This document shows positions 8,226 through 18,199 of a stretch of DNA of 64,000 bases, in pieces. The position numbers and the translations under genes are program-made. Numbering within the stretch: position 1 is the stretch's first letter; each line of letters starts with the position of its first letter. Under the pieces are notes generated by a model. That model was not told the DNA's origin. It saw nothing but the letters and a program-made list of their open reading frames with translations, and did not search any database. Source of the stretch: Caballeronia telluris (lineage in GTDB: Bacteria; Pseudomonadota; Gammaproteobacteria; Burkholderiales; Burkholderiaceae); assembly GCF_001544495.1 (NCBI RefSeq), contig NZ_FCNZ02000002.1, forward strand, positions 124,001 through 188,000. Direction: 5' to 3'.

Positions 8226-8801
8226 TCAGCCATTCCGGCCTTCGAGCAGGTCCGCCATGTCGTCGGCGTGTTCTTCCTCGACTGCGAGAATCTCCTCGAA
8301 GATGCGCCGCGTCGTCACGTCCTTCTCGCCGAGATAGCGGATGATTTCGCGATAAGTGTCGATGGCGATGCGCTCGGCGATCAGATTCTCACGAATCATG
8401 TCGATGAGATCGGACCCTTCCTTGTACTCCGAATGCGAGCGCGACTTCAGGCTGTCCGGCGCGAAATTCGGCTCGCCACCCAACTGGACGATGCGCTCGG
8501 CGAGCGTATCCGCGTGTTCCTGCTCCTCGGCGGCATGCTCGGCGAATTCGCTCGCGACGGCTTCCGAGTGAATGCCCTTCGCCATGAAATAGTGACGCTT
8601 GTAGCGCAACGTGCAGACAATTTCGGTTGCGAGCGCGTCGTTCAGGAGTTTCAGCACGACTTCGCGATCGGCGCCGTAAGTCGCCGTGACCGGACCTTCG
8701 TCCATGTGCTGGCGCGCATCGGCGCGAATTTTCTCGACATCCAGGACGAACGGGTCCTTCGACTGAACCGGCTCGGCTTTTGCAGCAGACGATTTCGACA
8801 T
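8226..8801 (-). CDS. Ferritin-like diiron protein (bacterioferritin-type)
   Basis: A 191-residue four-helix ferritin-like protein. Metal-ligand helices are visible as EIVCTLRYKRHYFMAKG, AEEQEHADTLAERI (ExxH), ENLIAERIAIDTYREII and VEEEHADDM (second ExxH). The N-terminal 30 residues are polar and rich in Lys, Ser and Asp, longer than in bacterioferritin proper. ATG 8801 is supported by AGGAGC 7 bases upstream; an in-frame ATG at 8849 has no such site. The family stores iron or handles peroxide. Its place between a response regulator and DUF1328 genes suggests use in envelope or oxidative stress. Confidence 0.85.
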   Translation of the reverse strand: MSKSSAAKAEPVQSKDPFVLDVEKIRADARQHMDEGPVTATYGADREVVLKLLNDALATEIVCTLRYKRHYFMAKGIHSEAVASEFAEHAAEEQEHADTLAERIVQLGGEPNFAPDSLKSRSHSEYKEGSDLIDMIRENLIAERIAIDTYREIIRYLGEKDVTTRRIFEEILAVEEEHADDMADLLEGRNG

Positions 8802-8958
8802 TTGATTGCTCCTGGCAAAGTGGTGTGGTTTGACATCGGGCGTCGCCAAGCGGCGCTTCGCGAAGTGTGTGGCGTCGATTCATTGCGTCGATCGTCGGCT
8901 CCGAGCACGCGGCGTGCCCGGTACTTGGCGCGCGCGAAATCGCCCTGTGACTACCGCG

Positions 8959-9120
8959 TCAGGTTCGGAAAACGCCGAGCAGCAGCGTGACCACGAACAC
9001 CACGAGAAAAATGTAAAACAGGATCTTCGCGATTTCAGCCGCGCCCGCGGCGATGCCCGTAAAACCGAACACGGCCGCGATGATCGCGATCACGAAAAAA
9101 ACAGCGGCGTAATGAAGCAT
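8959..9120 (-). CDS. DUF1328 small membrane protein, copy 1
   Basis: A 53-residue membrane peptide with two hydrophobic segments around the conserved [19 protein letters not shown] core of DUF1328 (YtjA-like). AAGGAGG lies just before the ATG at 9120. YtjA-type proteins are stress-induced inner-membrane peptides of unknown mechanism. A close paralog lies just upstream on the same strand. Confidence 0.85.
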   Translation of the reverse strand: MLHYAAVFFVIAIIAAVFGFTGIAAGAAEIAKILFYIFLVVFVVTLLLGVFRT

Positions 9121-9326
9121 GGCGACCCTCCTTGAGGGATGAAACCGGGTCCGGACGTCGGCGGCGGCGGACAGCGCGCCCCGGCGAGCCCGGTGCGCAG
9201 ACATGCCGTCGCCGGGGCGGCGTCAAGCACCCGTCAGCGTCGAAAAGAAGGCGACTCGGAACATTCAGGGAGCGGCCGGCGCCAGACAGCAAGAGCGCTG
9301 AGGCCGCCCGGACGATCAGCGCGCCG

Positions 9327-9503
9327 CTAATCGACCATTTTCTTGGTGACGACGAATCCGAGCACGAGGAAAACCACGCACAGGATCAGGAACAGCACGA
9401 ACAGGAACTTCGCGATGCTGGCGGCGCCCGCGGCGATGCCGGTAAAGCCCAGGAGACCGGCGATCACGGCCACGATCGCGAAAAACAAAGCCCACTTCAA
9501 CAT
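9327..9503 (-). CDS. DUF1328 small membrane protein, copy 2
   Basis: A 58-residue membrane peptide starting [20 protein letters not shown] and continuing [15 protein letters not shown], the DUF1328 core. It ends with a basic VVTKKMVD tail that copy 1 lacks. GGGGAA upstream of ATG 9503 is a moderate ribosome binding site. Both copies share the [11 protein letters not shown]-type centre ([11 protein letters not shown] here), so this is a tandem duplication followed by divergence. An inverted repeat GCGCTGA/TCAGCGC (9295-9301, 9316-9322) lies just after the stop. Confidence 0.8.
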   Translation of the reverse strand: MLKWALFFAIVAVIAGLLGFTGIAAGAASIAKFLFVLFLILCVVFLVLGFVVTKKMVD

Positions 9504-9685
9504 GATCGTTCCCCGTGTGAAAGTTTGACTGGCTCATTGATGGTAATAGCGTCGGCATGCGGGCGCATCCGGGCTGGCGCCTTTTTTGCTGTGGGAATCC
9601 ACTGACAAGCGCTTTCAACGGGCCTGACCGTGCCCTCGCCTCGCATGCGAGCGCGGTTCACGCCCACTACGACGAAAAAAGTCAC

Positions 9686-11170
9686 ATGAACAAGGCAATA
9701 CCGTCCGCCGGGGTTCGGCAGGCATCGGCGCCAAAGCGGGGCAATCCGGGACGCGTCGCTCGCCTGAACGACTTCATGCGCCGCTGGAGCTGGGCAGTCG
9801 CGATGACGGTCGCGATCGTCATTACGGTCGGCGGGCTCGTCGTGCTGGAGTCGGGACGCATGCGCATCGCCGCCGAATACGAAGTCGCGCTCGACGCGAA
9901 GGGTGCCACCACGCAACTGACCGAACTCGCTGCCGAAATAGCGACGCTCGCCGCCGACGAACGCGCCTTCGTGCTCGCGCCCGAGGCGTCGCGTGCCGCG
10001 TACGCCGCGCATTTCACGCAGGCGGCGGCGCGGATTCGCCGGATCATCGCCTCGCTCGACGGCTACTACCACCGCAAGGCCGACGACACCGCGCTCGCCA
10101 GCTTCGCGCAGGTGAGCGGCGCGGTCGATGCGCAGATCGCCGCCGGGCTCGCGACGCTGTCGAACCCCGCGCTCGGCGCCGACGACGCCCGCGCGCTCGC
10201 GCTCAAGACGCCCGAAGGCGGCGAAATCCTGGAAAGCACGCTGGCGCTTTTACGCCTGACGGAGGAACGCCGCGCGCAACATGCACTCGATTCGAGCCGC
10301 GCCGACCAGCGCATCTCGACGTTCTGCGTCGGCGCGTTGTGCGCGCTCAACATCGTGTTGTTCCTGCTGCTGTTCCGCAACCTGGGGATTCAACTGGACA
10401 AGCAGGATCGCGTGCAGAAAAAGCTCATTACGCAGCAAGAGGAACTCGACCAGCTCGTGTTCGAGCGCACGCGTCAGCTCGAAGCGCTCGCGTGGCACTT
10501 GCAGTCGGTGAGCGAGAACGAAAAAACCGAGCTCGCGCGCGAGCTTCACGACGAACTCGGCTCGATCCTGACCGCGAGCAAGATGGATGTCGCGTGGGTC
10601 AACGGCAAGCTGAAGCACGCGGAGCCCGCGATGGCCGAGAAGCTCACGCGCGCGCTCGCGAACCTCGATCAGGGCATCGCGCTCAAGCGCCGGATCATCG
10701 AAGACATGCGGCCCACCGTCCTCGCGAACTTCGGGCTCGTCACGGCCCTCTCGACGCTCGCCGACGAAGCGGCGCAGCGCAACGGCTGGACCGTCGAACT
10801 CAAGCTTCCGGAGAGCGACGTGAAGCTCGGCGACGAAATCGAGATCGCGCTCTTTCGGGTCGCGCAGGAGTCGCTCACCAACGCGGCGAAGTATGCGCGC
10901 GCAAGCGGCATCGAGATTGCGCTGACGCTCGACGCCGAGCGCGTGTCGCTGCATATCGCCGACGACGGCGTCGGCATTCGCGCGCAGGATCTGAAGCGCA
11001 CGCACACGCACGGTCTGCTCGGCATGCGCCAGCGCGTGTCGGCGCGCGGCGGTCGCATCGAGATCGAGCCGCGTGTGCCGCACGGCACGAGCATCCGCGC
11101 GACCTTGCCGCGCGAGCGCACGGACGCCAAGCACGCGGCTTCGCTGGATACGGGCATTCCGCTCGCGTAG
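9686..11170 (+). CDS. CHASE3-like sensor histidine kinase (HisKA_3)
   Basis: Membrane sensor kinase of 494 residues. A first membrane helix (about residues 35-55) is followed by a roughly 170-residue helical extracytoplasmic domain resembling CHASE3, a second helix (about 210-230), a coiled coil, then a HisKA_3 dimerisation domain with the phospho-acceptor in RELHDELGSIL (His288) and an HATPase_c domain with DDGVGIR and HGLLGMRQRV. This is the NarX/DegS-type architecture that pairs with NarL-type regulators, here most likely the one at 7521-8153. ATG 9686 is preferred; the in-frame extension to 9557 lacks protein character. The ribosome binding site is weak. Confidence 0.85.
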   Translation: MNKAIPSAGVRQASAPKRGNPGRVARLNDFMRRWSWAVAMTVAIVITVGGLVVLESGRMRIAAEYEVALDAKGATTQLTELAAEIATLAADERAFVLAPEASRAAYAAHFTQAAARIRRIIASLDGYYHRKADDTALASFAQVSGAVDAQIAAGLATLSNPALGADDARALALKTPEGGEILESTLALLRLTEERRAQHALDSSRADQRISTFCVGALCALNIVLFLLLFRNLGIQLDKQDRVQKKLITQQEELDQLVFERTRQLEALAWHLQSVSENEKTELARELHDELGSILTASKMDVAWVNGKLKHAEPAMAEKLTRALANLDQGIALKRRIIEDMRPTVLANFGLVTALSTLADEAAQRNGWTVELKLPESDVKLGDEIEIALFRVAQESLTNAAKYARASGIEIALTLDAERVSLHIADDGVGIRAQDLKRTHTHGLLGMRQRVSARGGRIEIEPRVPHGTSIRATLPRERTDAKHAASLDTGIPLA

Positions 11171-11351
11171 GAGGACGCCGACATCAATAGCGGACCCGGC
11201 TGACGCGAAAAACACGTGCACGCCTACAGCCTGCGCATCGTGCTTTTTTTAAGATGGTTCGGACAGAATGCTCGGCGCGACGCGCAGGGCGAACTCAACA
11301 ACGATGCGCGGACGCTCCGCTCCCGCATCTCCAACTGCTAGGGGAACACTC

Positions 11352-11486
11352 ATGACTCGACTCATCGCTTTGTTGCTGATCGCTGGCACGGCTGCCCTCG
11401 CGGGCTGCAACACCATGTCCGGCGCGGGCCAGGACATCTCGAAGGGCGGCCAGGCCATCTCGAACTCGGCCGAAGAACACAAGTAA
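11352..11486 (+). CDS. ecnB: Entericidin family lipoprotein
   Basis: A 44-residue lipoprotein. The signal peptide ends in the lipobox LAGC at residues about 17-20 and is followed by NTMSGAGQDISKGGQAIS, the entericidin A/B signature. GGGGAA lies 5-6 bases before ATG 11352. Entericidins are small cell-envelope lipoproteins, in E. coli an antidote/toxin pair; only one copy is seen here. It follows the sensor kinase and precedes an intrinsic terminator. Confidence 0.85.
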   Translation: MTRLIALLLIAGTAALAGCNTMSGAGQDISKGGQAISNSAEEHK

Positions 11487-11553
11487 GGATCGCGACCGCC
11501 CGGGCTGCCGCGCAGCGCAGTCCACACCGATTCAGGTTGAGCGTTACCTGTCG

Positions 11554-11583
11554 GCCCGTCCCTTTTAGCGGCGGGCTTTTTTT
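11554..11583 (+). terminator. Terminator after the entericidin gene
   Basis: GCCCG (11554-11558) pairs with CGGGC (11572-11576) with partial further pairing inside, followed by seven T. It is the likely end of the entericidin transcript. Confidence 0.6.
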
Positions 11584-11620
11584 GCGACAGTCTGTTGCAG
11601 CAGATTTCGCGTGACATGAA

Positions 11621-11662
11621 AAAACAAAAGGCCTTCGCAATCGCGAAGGCCTTATTGTTTCC
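11621..11662. terminator. Bidirectional terminator between entericidin and DUF4397 genes
   Basis: A perfect 11-bp stem (AAGGCCTTCGC at 11628-11638, complement at 11643-11653) has a 4-base loop AATC. An A-rich flank on the left and a T-rich flank on the right make it work on both strands, so it can end the minus-strand DUF4397 transcript and back up the previous terminator. Confidence 0.75.
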
Positions 11663-11694
11663 CAAGCGCGATCCGCGTCGCGCTTTCTCCTGCG

Positions 11695-12477
11695 TTACTG
11701 CGTGTCGGGCAATTCGATCGCGGGCGTCTGCGTGTTGCCGCCCTGCGCGACGAGCAGGCGGATCTTGTTCGGGATCACTTGCGAAAGCGCGTTGCCGGCG
11801 GGCAGCGTCGTCACGAGCCAGTCCGCGTTGTTGCCGAGGTTGAACGACGCCGACGTGTAGACCGGCGTCTTCGATCCAGGCAGCGTCGCGATCAGTTGAT
11901 AGGTTCCGCCGGAGAGGTACAGCGAATCCTGGGTCGTCGCCGGGACGGCATTCTTGTACGCGACGCCGGCCATCGTCGGGCTGATCGCGCTGATGCTGGT
12001 GCCAGGCGCGACGAGATAGAGGTCGAGATTCTGTGCATTCGCCGACGCGTTGAAGCCCCGCACGCGTGCGCTCGTCGACAGCAGGCCCTTGTCGAACGGA
12101 TCGTCGATGACGGCGATCGACGGCAGGAAGCCCGCGTCCGGCAGCGCGATCACGGTGTACTCGTGACCCTTCGCGGCGTTGGTGATGGTCGAGTCGGTGG
12201 CGAGTTGCGTCGTCGTGTTGACGGCCGCGTACGAGAAGGTCTGGGCGCCGGTGTTGATCGTGGCGAAGTTCGTGACGGCCTTGTAGGCGAGGTTCGCCTG
12301 CAGGACGTGACCGTTGTTATAGAAGTCGACGTTCGGTGCGCTCGGAATGGCGTGGATGAAATGGACTTCGGGTGGCGTGACGCCGAGTTCCTTGCCAACG
12401 TCGTCTGAGCTGCCGCCGCAGGCGGAAAGGATCGATGCGGCACAAGCAAGCGCGGTCACGGTGCGGATGAGCTTCAT
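11695..12477 (-). CDS. DUF4397 domain lipoprotein
   Basis: A 260-residue predicted lipoprotein: the signal peptide MKLIRTVTALACAASIL is followed by lipobox LSAC and a GGSSDD spacer. The mature part is DUF4397: HFIHAIPSAPNVDFYNNG, then repeated beta-strand units ending in DWLVTTLPAGN. DUF4397 is a beta-sandwich found in cell-surface proteins, function unknown. AAAGGTGA precedes ATG 12477 at good spacing. It has its own terminator at 11621-11662 and no operon partner. Confidence 0.85.
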   Translation of the reverse strand: MKLIRTVTALACAASILSACGGSSDDVGKELGVTPPEVHFIHAIPSAPNVDFYNNGHVLQANLAYKAVTNFATINTGAQTFSYAAVNTTTQLATDSTITNAAKGHEYTVIALPDAGFLPSIAVIDDPFDKGLLSTSARVRGFNASANAQNLDLYLVAPGTSISAISPTMAGVAYKNAVPATTQDSLYLSGGTYQLIATLPGSKTPVYTSASFNLGNNADWLVTTLPAGNALSQVIPNKIRLLVAQGGNTQTPAIELPDTQ

Positions 12478-12827
12478 GTCTTCACCTTTATTATCGATTG
12501 ATGTTGATCGTTATGTCGGGCCGTCGCGCGTTCGGTAAAACGCTTGAGACCAGCCCGCTTTTTTCCCCGGGGCACCGTTCGACGGATGCGCATTCGCACG
12601 GCGCCGGATGGGTGCCGACACTGAGCAACTGATGTGCCGCTGTGGACGGGGACGAAGCGCGGCTTGGCCGCCGCGCTCGGTGGGACAAGGCGCTTGCGTG
12701 ATTTAGAGTTTTTGCTCGAACCAGACGTTCCGCGTGCGGCCCGCCGGAACGGGTCTGGCAAGTCTTACGCGACGTTTCCCGTGTCTTACATCGTCGCGCG
12801 GTTGATCGACTCGCCGCGCGGCCGCTC
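12478..12827. other. Intergenic region with one strong hairpin
   Basis: No gene is supported. A long near-perfect inverted repeat lies at 12721-12758 (CCAGAC-GTTCCG pairing with CGGAAC-GG-GTCTGG), about 70 bases after the stop of the DMT exporter on the minus strand. It lacks a T run, so it could be a 3' stabilising hairpin or a Rho-linked end. The rest should hold the promoter of the DUF4397 gene, but I see no clear hexamers. Confidence 0.4.
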
Positions 12828-13808
12828 TCAGACGAGGCCGCGCCGCCGGTAGTCGAACCAGAACGACAAGCCGACGCTGATCAAGATGACGACGGTCGCG
12901 ATGACCGTCCAGCGCGTGATGACTTCGCCGAGCAGCAGCGAACCGAGCGCCACCGCGACGACAGGATTCACGTACATGCAACTGCTCGCGATGATCGGAC
13001 TCGTGTGGCGGATCAGATAGCCATACGCGACATAGGCGGCCATCGTCCCGATCAGCATCAGATAGAGAAACGAAGCGAACGGCACGAAGCCGATGCTCGC
13101 GATCCGCTCCCCTGAAAACCAGGCGACGATCGTGGAAATCGTGCCGCCGAGTCCGATTTGCAGCGCCGTCGACACGAAGAGATCGGACGGCAGCTTGAGC
13201 TTCCCGGCGAGATGCGCGCCGCCGGCCCAGAAGATCGCGCCGCACAGGATGGCGAGGCTGCCGGCGGTCGACCCCGACGAGGTGTCGCCGTGATTCAGCA
13301 GCGCGATGCCGACCAGCCCGAGCCCGACCGCGACCCACTCGCCCTTTGCGATCTTGCGGCCCGTGAGCGCGGCGATGACCGTCGCGAAGAGCGGCACCGT
13401 CGCGACCATCACGGCCGCCGTCCCCGTTTCGACCGTACGCATGCCGAATGCGAGCATCCCGCTCGACAGCCCGACGAGCAGCGTCCCGACGATCGCCGCA
13501 TTGCGAATCTCGGCGCCCGTCGGCCAGATCGGCTTCTTGCGCGCCGCGAAGATGAAAAGCCCGATGCCCGCGAAAAGATTACGCAGCCCGGACAGCATCA
13601 GCGGCGGAAACGACGCGAGCGACAGATGCACCGCCATGTACGTCGATCCCCACACGATATAGACGACGGCGAGCGCAAGCGCGACCCGGCCCTGTTGCGT
13701 CTGCGGCAAACGGAACGGAAAACGGTCGAGAAGATTGAACGGCAGGCTGGACGGCAGCTTCGGCGGGTGCGGCTGTTGTGGCTGTTGTGGCGTTTGCGTG
13801 ACAGACAT
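12828..13808 (-). CDS. DMT superfamily exporter (EamA family, YedA-like)
   Basis: Inner-membrane transporter of 326 residues with ten predicted helices in two EamA repeats. Family features are YIVWGSTYMAVHLSL in helix 1, ALLNHGDTS at the middle, AILCGAIFWAGG opening the second half and SPIIASSCMYVNPVVAVALGS near the end. The first 40 residues are unusual, being rich in Pro and Gln (PQQPQQPHPPK) and probably cytoplasmic. CGGAGTG before ATG 13808 is a good ribosome binding site. The family exports amino acids or other small metabolites; the substrate is unknown. Confidence 0.85.
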   Translation of the reverse strand: MSVTQTPQQPQQPHPPKLPSSLPFNLLDRFPFRLPQTQQGRVALALAVVYIVWGSTYMAVHLSLASFPPLMLSGLRNLFAGIGLFIFAARKKPIWPTGAEIRNAAIVGTLLVGLSSGMLAFGMRTVETGTAAVMVATVPLFATVIAALTGRKIAKGEWVAVGLGLVGIALLNHGDTSSGSTAGSLAILCGAIFWAGGAHLAGKLKLPSDLFVSTALQIGLGGTISTIVAWFSGERIASIGFVPFASFLYLMLIGTMAAYVAYGYLIRHTSPIIASSCMYVNPVVAVALGSLLLGEVITRWTVIATVVILISVGLSFWFDYRRRGLV

Positions 13809-14096
13809 CCGTCACTCCGCTTCGACCAGGATTGCAGACAATTCCGCTGACACACCGCCGCAGCGGACAGCCGGAGAACGACGCGCGTGCGAAAGGGGCG
13901 TCGCGGCAAGACGGGCAAGACAGGACAACATGGCGGAGTGCGGAAGGATGTCGGGCGAAAAACGGGCCGCCGCGCGTACTAGGGAAAGTACGGAAAACGC
14001 GGTGCCCGCCATTATGCAGTAAGCGCTCTATGCGCGAAGCGCAGTGTTACAGATGGTTGCCAACACGCCACGGTGCGGTGTAACGTAGCGGCTGCT

Positions 14097-14235
14097 AACG
14101 CGGGGGTCCTGCGCTGCGCATCGCAATCCGTCGAAAACTTCGCATCGTCGAAGGTACAAGCTGGATTGCCCGCGCATCGTGGGTGAGAAATACCCTTTGA
14201 ACCTGATCTGGATAATGCCAGCGCAGGGAAGCGTT
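14097..14235 (+). promoter_or_regulatory. TPP riboswitch (THI element) upstream of thiC
   Basis: The conserved thi-box core is present: TGAGAAATACCC, then TTTGAACCTGATCTGGATAA and TGCCAGCGCAGGGAA. Helix P1 forms between AACGC (14097-14101) and GCGTT (14231-14235), and GGGGGT at 14102-14107 pairs with TACCC. P3 is long, including GCAATCC (14123-14129) with GGATTGC (14163-14169). It binds thiamine pyrophosphate and lowers thiC expression. About 165 bases separate it from the thiC start; no clear intrinsic terminator is visible there, so translational control is likely. Confidence 0.95.
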
Positions 14236-14319
14236 CGGGTTTCAACGCGCAGGGTTCTTCTCACTCTTCCGCATCCTCCGAAGCCCGCAACTCCTTCCGT
14301 CTCGTTCCTCCCTGTTTAG

Positions 14320-16332
<2,013 letters not shown>

Positions 16333-16658
16333 TCGCGGCTGCCCGGTGCCGGATTTACCAACCGGGCGGACAAGCAGCCCGTCGCGCGACATGCGCGACG
16401 GGCTGTTTCATTTCTGAAGCATCGCCTCGAACGCGCGTGCAGAAGGTCTCCGCGAGACGTGACGAGCAGGCATCTTTCCTGCTTAAAAATGAATGAGCCG
16501 GCAAAAACGCAAGTCGCTGCATGGCTCCAACAGGAATAGCCGCGGGGGACACACGCAGTTCGCGTCTTCTGCGGCGGCCCGGCACCCGATAAAAAGGGAA
16601 GCCGCCAAGGCGAACGCGCCGGGCCGCATCACCCTGATAAACACATTGGAGAGTCGAA
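16333..16658 (+). other. Gap between thiC and the glycine-zipper lipoprotein
   Basis: Apart from the thiC terminator at 16375-16412 and a small GTCTC/GAGAC hairpin around 16446-16458, I see nothing gene-like. The promoter of the next gene should lie in 16560-16640, but no strong hexamer pair is obvious. Confidence 0.4.
16375..16412 (+). terminator. Terminator of thiC
   Basis: A 13-bp perfect stem (CAGCCCGTCGCGC at 16375-16387, complement at 16393-16405) with a 5-base loop is followed by a short T-rich tract. It lies about 40 bases after the thiC stop. Confidence 0.8.
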
Positions 16659-16871
16659 ATGAAAAATATCAAACAGATCGGCGCTGCTGCTCTCGTCGTC
16701 GCATTGCTCGGCGGCCTCACCGCCTGCGACAGCATGACCACACGGCAACGCGATACCGCGGTCGGGGCGGGCGTCGGCGGTGCAGCGGGCGCGGTGATCG
16801 GCGGCAGCGCGCTGTCGACGCTCGGTGGCGCGGCCGTCGGCGGTGTGATCGGCAACCAGGTCGGCAAGTAA
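16659..16871 (+). CDS. Glycine-zipper 2TM lipoprotein (OsmB-like)
   Basis: A 70-residue lipoprotein. The signal peptide ends with LTAC at residues 20-23. The mature part is a glycine-zipper hairpin: VGAGVGGAAGAVIGG and then LGGAAVGGVIGNQVGK. Proteins of this OsmB/SlyB-like type sit in the outer or inner membrane and respond to osmotic or envelope stress. TTGGAGAG before the ATG is a good ribosome binding site. A hairpin (16884-16920) follows the stop. Confidence 0.85.
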   Translation: MKNIKQIGAAALVVALLGGLTACDSMTTRQRDTAVGAGVGGAAGAVIGGSALSTLGGAAVGGVIGNQVGK

Positions 16872-16883
16872 GCCTGAGTCTTG

Positions 16884-16924
16884 CGCTGCGGATTGCGACA
16901 TGGGAACGCGCTCCGCAGCGTTAA
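16884..16924 (+). terminator. Possible terminator after the glycine-zipper gene
   Basis: A 9-bp inverted repeat (CGCTGCGGA at 16884-16892 and TCCGCAGCG at 16912-16920) with a 19-base loop is followed by TTAAAA. The short T tract makes it a weak candidate. Confidence 0.4.
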
Positions 16925-17070
16925 AATGAACCGAAACATCCGAATCCAGCTTCGAGCACCCCGCTCTCACGCCAGCAGCCGACGATGCGCCAAGCTCTTT
17001 TCGCCGACCCGTTCGACCCAGCGCGCGAACGAAGCAGCACTTAAGGCAGTTGCAAGAAAGGAGCAGCATC

Positions 17071-17517
17071 ATGAATCCGAAACTCTCGTTGCCCGCGCTC
17101 GCGAGCGCTGTCGCATTGAGCGGATGTTATTACGTCGGTCCTTACGGCTATTCGGCTTATCCTCCTTATCCCGCTTATCCGGTTGTCGGCGCGGCATATA
17201 CGCAGCGGGAAGTGCCCGTCGGTACGCAAAGCACGACCGGGCAATCAGGCGATCCCGCCACGACCACCACGACGACGCAGTATGTCGTCGCGCAGCCGCC
17301 CGTCGCGTACACGACCTATCCGGCGTACTACCCTGCCTACCCTTATCCCGCTTACTACGGTTACGGCTATCCGGCGATTTCGATCGGTTTCGGTTACTGG
17401 GGCGGCGGAGGCTGCTGCTGGGGCGGCCACGGAGGATGGCACGGTGGCGGCGGTGGTGGTTGGCACGGCGGCGGAAGCGGCTGGCATGGCGGCGGCGGCA
17501 TGGGACACAGCCACTGA
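17071..17517 (+). CDS. Tyr/Pro-rich lipoprotein with a Gly-His-Trp-rich C-terminus
   Basis: A 148-residue predicted lipoprotein. The lipobox LSGC follows a short signal peptide starting at MNPKLSLPALAS. The mature protein has three low-complexity parts: an N-terminal Tyr/Pro stretch (YPPYPAYPVVG), a Thr-rich middle (DPATTTTTTQYVV), more Tyr/Pro repeats, then a C-terminal tail of GGHGGWHGG-like units ending GMGHSH. ATG 17071 is chosen for AAAGGAG 7 bases upstream. The His-rich tail could bind metal ions, but this is inference; I recognise no family. The gene is preceded by the glycine-zipper lipoprotein on the same strand, about 200 bases away. Confidence 0.75.
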   Translation: MNPKLSLPALASAVALSGCYYVGPYGYSAYPPYPAYPVVGAAYTQREVPVGTQSTTGQSGDPATTTTTTQYVVAQPPVAYTTYPAYYPAYPYPAYYGYGYPAISIGFGYWGGGGCCWGGHGGWHGGGGGGWHGGGSGWHGGGGMGHSH

Positions 17518-17805
17518 CAGTCCAATGGCGGCGACCTCGTGTTACTTCCGTGTAACTCAAAGCGGCTGGCCGCACGCAGTTGTATCGTCGATGTAACGTT
17601 TTTTCGCTGCGGATTTAATTCCACTGGCGGGTCGCTCCGATCCGCCATCCTCCTTCGCTTTACCCACAAAGGCTTCCATCCCACCGCGCGCTGTACTGGC
17701 ACGTTTTTCGCTATATAAAGTTCCCTTATATGCCGCGGCGGCGTGCGTTCCTGCGCAATGTCTGCTCGGCGTCTCGCATGCACACTTGCCTGAAGGGGAA
17801 CGGAC

Positions 17806-17922
17806 ATGATGGCCTTCGCGTTTTTCCTGTTGTGGATGCTCGCCTCTCTCGGTCTGCTGACGATCTGGGTATTTCGCAGCGCGCCCGTCGTCGAACGCGA
17901 TACCGTCGAAGCCAAGACCTGA
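17806..17922 (+). CDS. Small single-pass membrane protein, 38 residues
   Basis: A short frame starting MMAFAFFLLWMLASLGLLTI encodes one hydrophobic helix of about 20 residues followed by a charged tail ending VEAKT. AAGGGGAAC lies 6 bases before the ATG, a good ribosome binding site. About 75 bases upstream is an AT-rich inverted repeat ATATAA-N7-TTATAT (17713-17731) that could hold a -10 element or operator. It looks like a real leaderless-domain microprotein but no homology can be claimed. Confidence 0.5.
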   Translation: MMAFAFFLLWMLASLGLLTIWVFRSAPVVERDTVEAKT

Positions 17923-18199
17923 CTTCCCGGGTGGCCGCGCGCCATTCGCCGCCAGCCCGCGCGGGGCGCGAGCGCACGCGCGTATTGTCGCGGCCGTCCA
18001 TTCTTCGCTTGACCGGCATGATTCCCGCTCTATGCTTAGTCATTGCGCGTTATGCAACTGCTTAAGCTGAAAAAAATCCACGGCGCCGGCCGCTCGTTTC
18101 GGCGCTAAGGACAGCCACGGCACAGAACACGTCTTCACTCCACGCGCGCCTGTTCCCGACTCGACAGCCAACGACCCGAGTCAACACCCTGGAGGCGAC

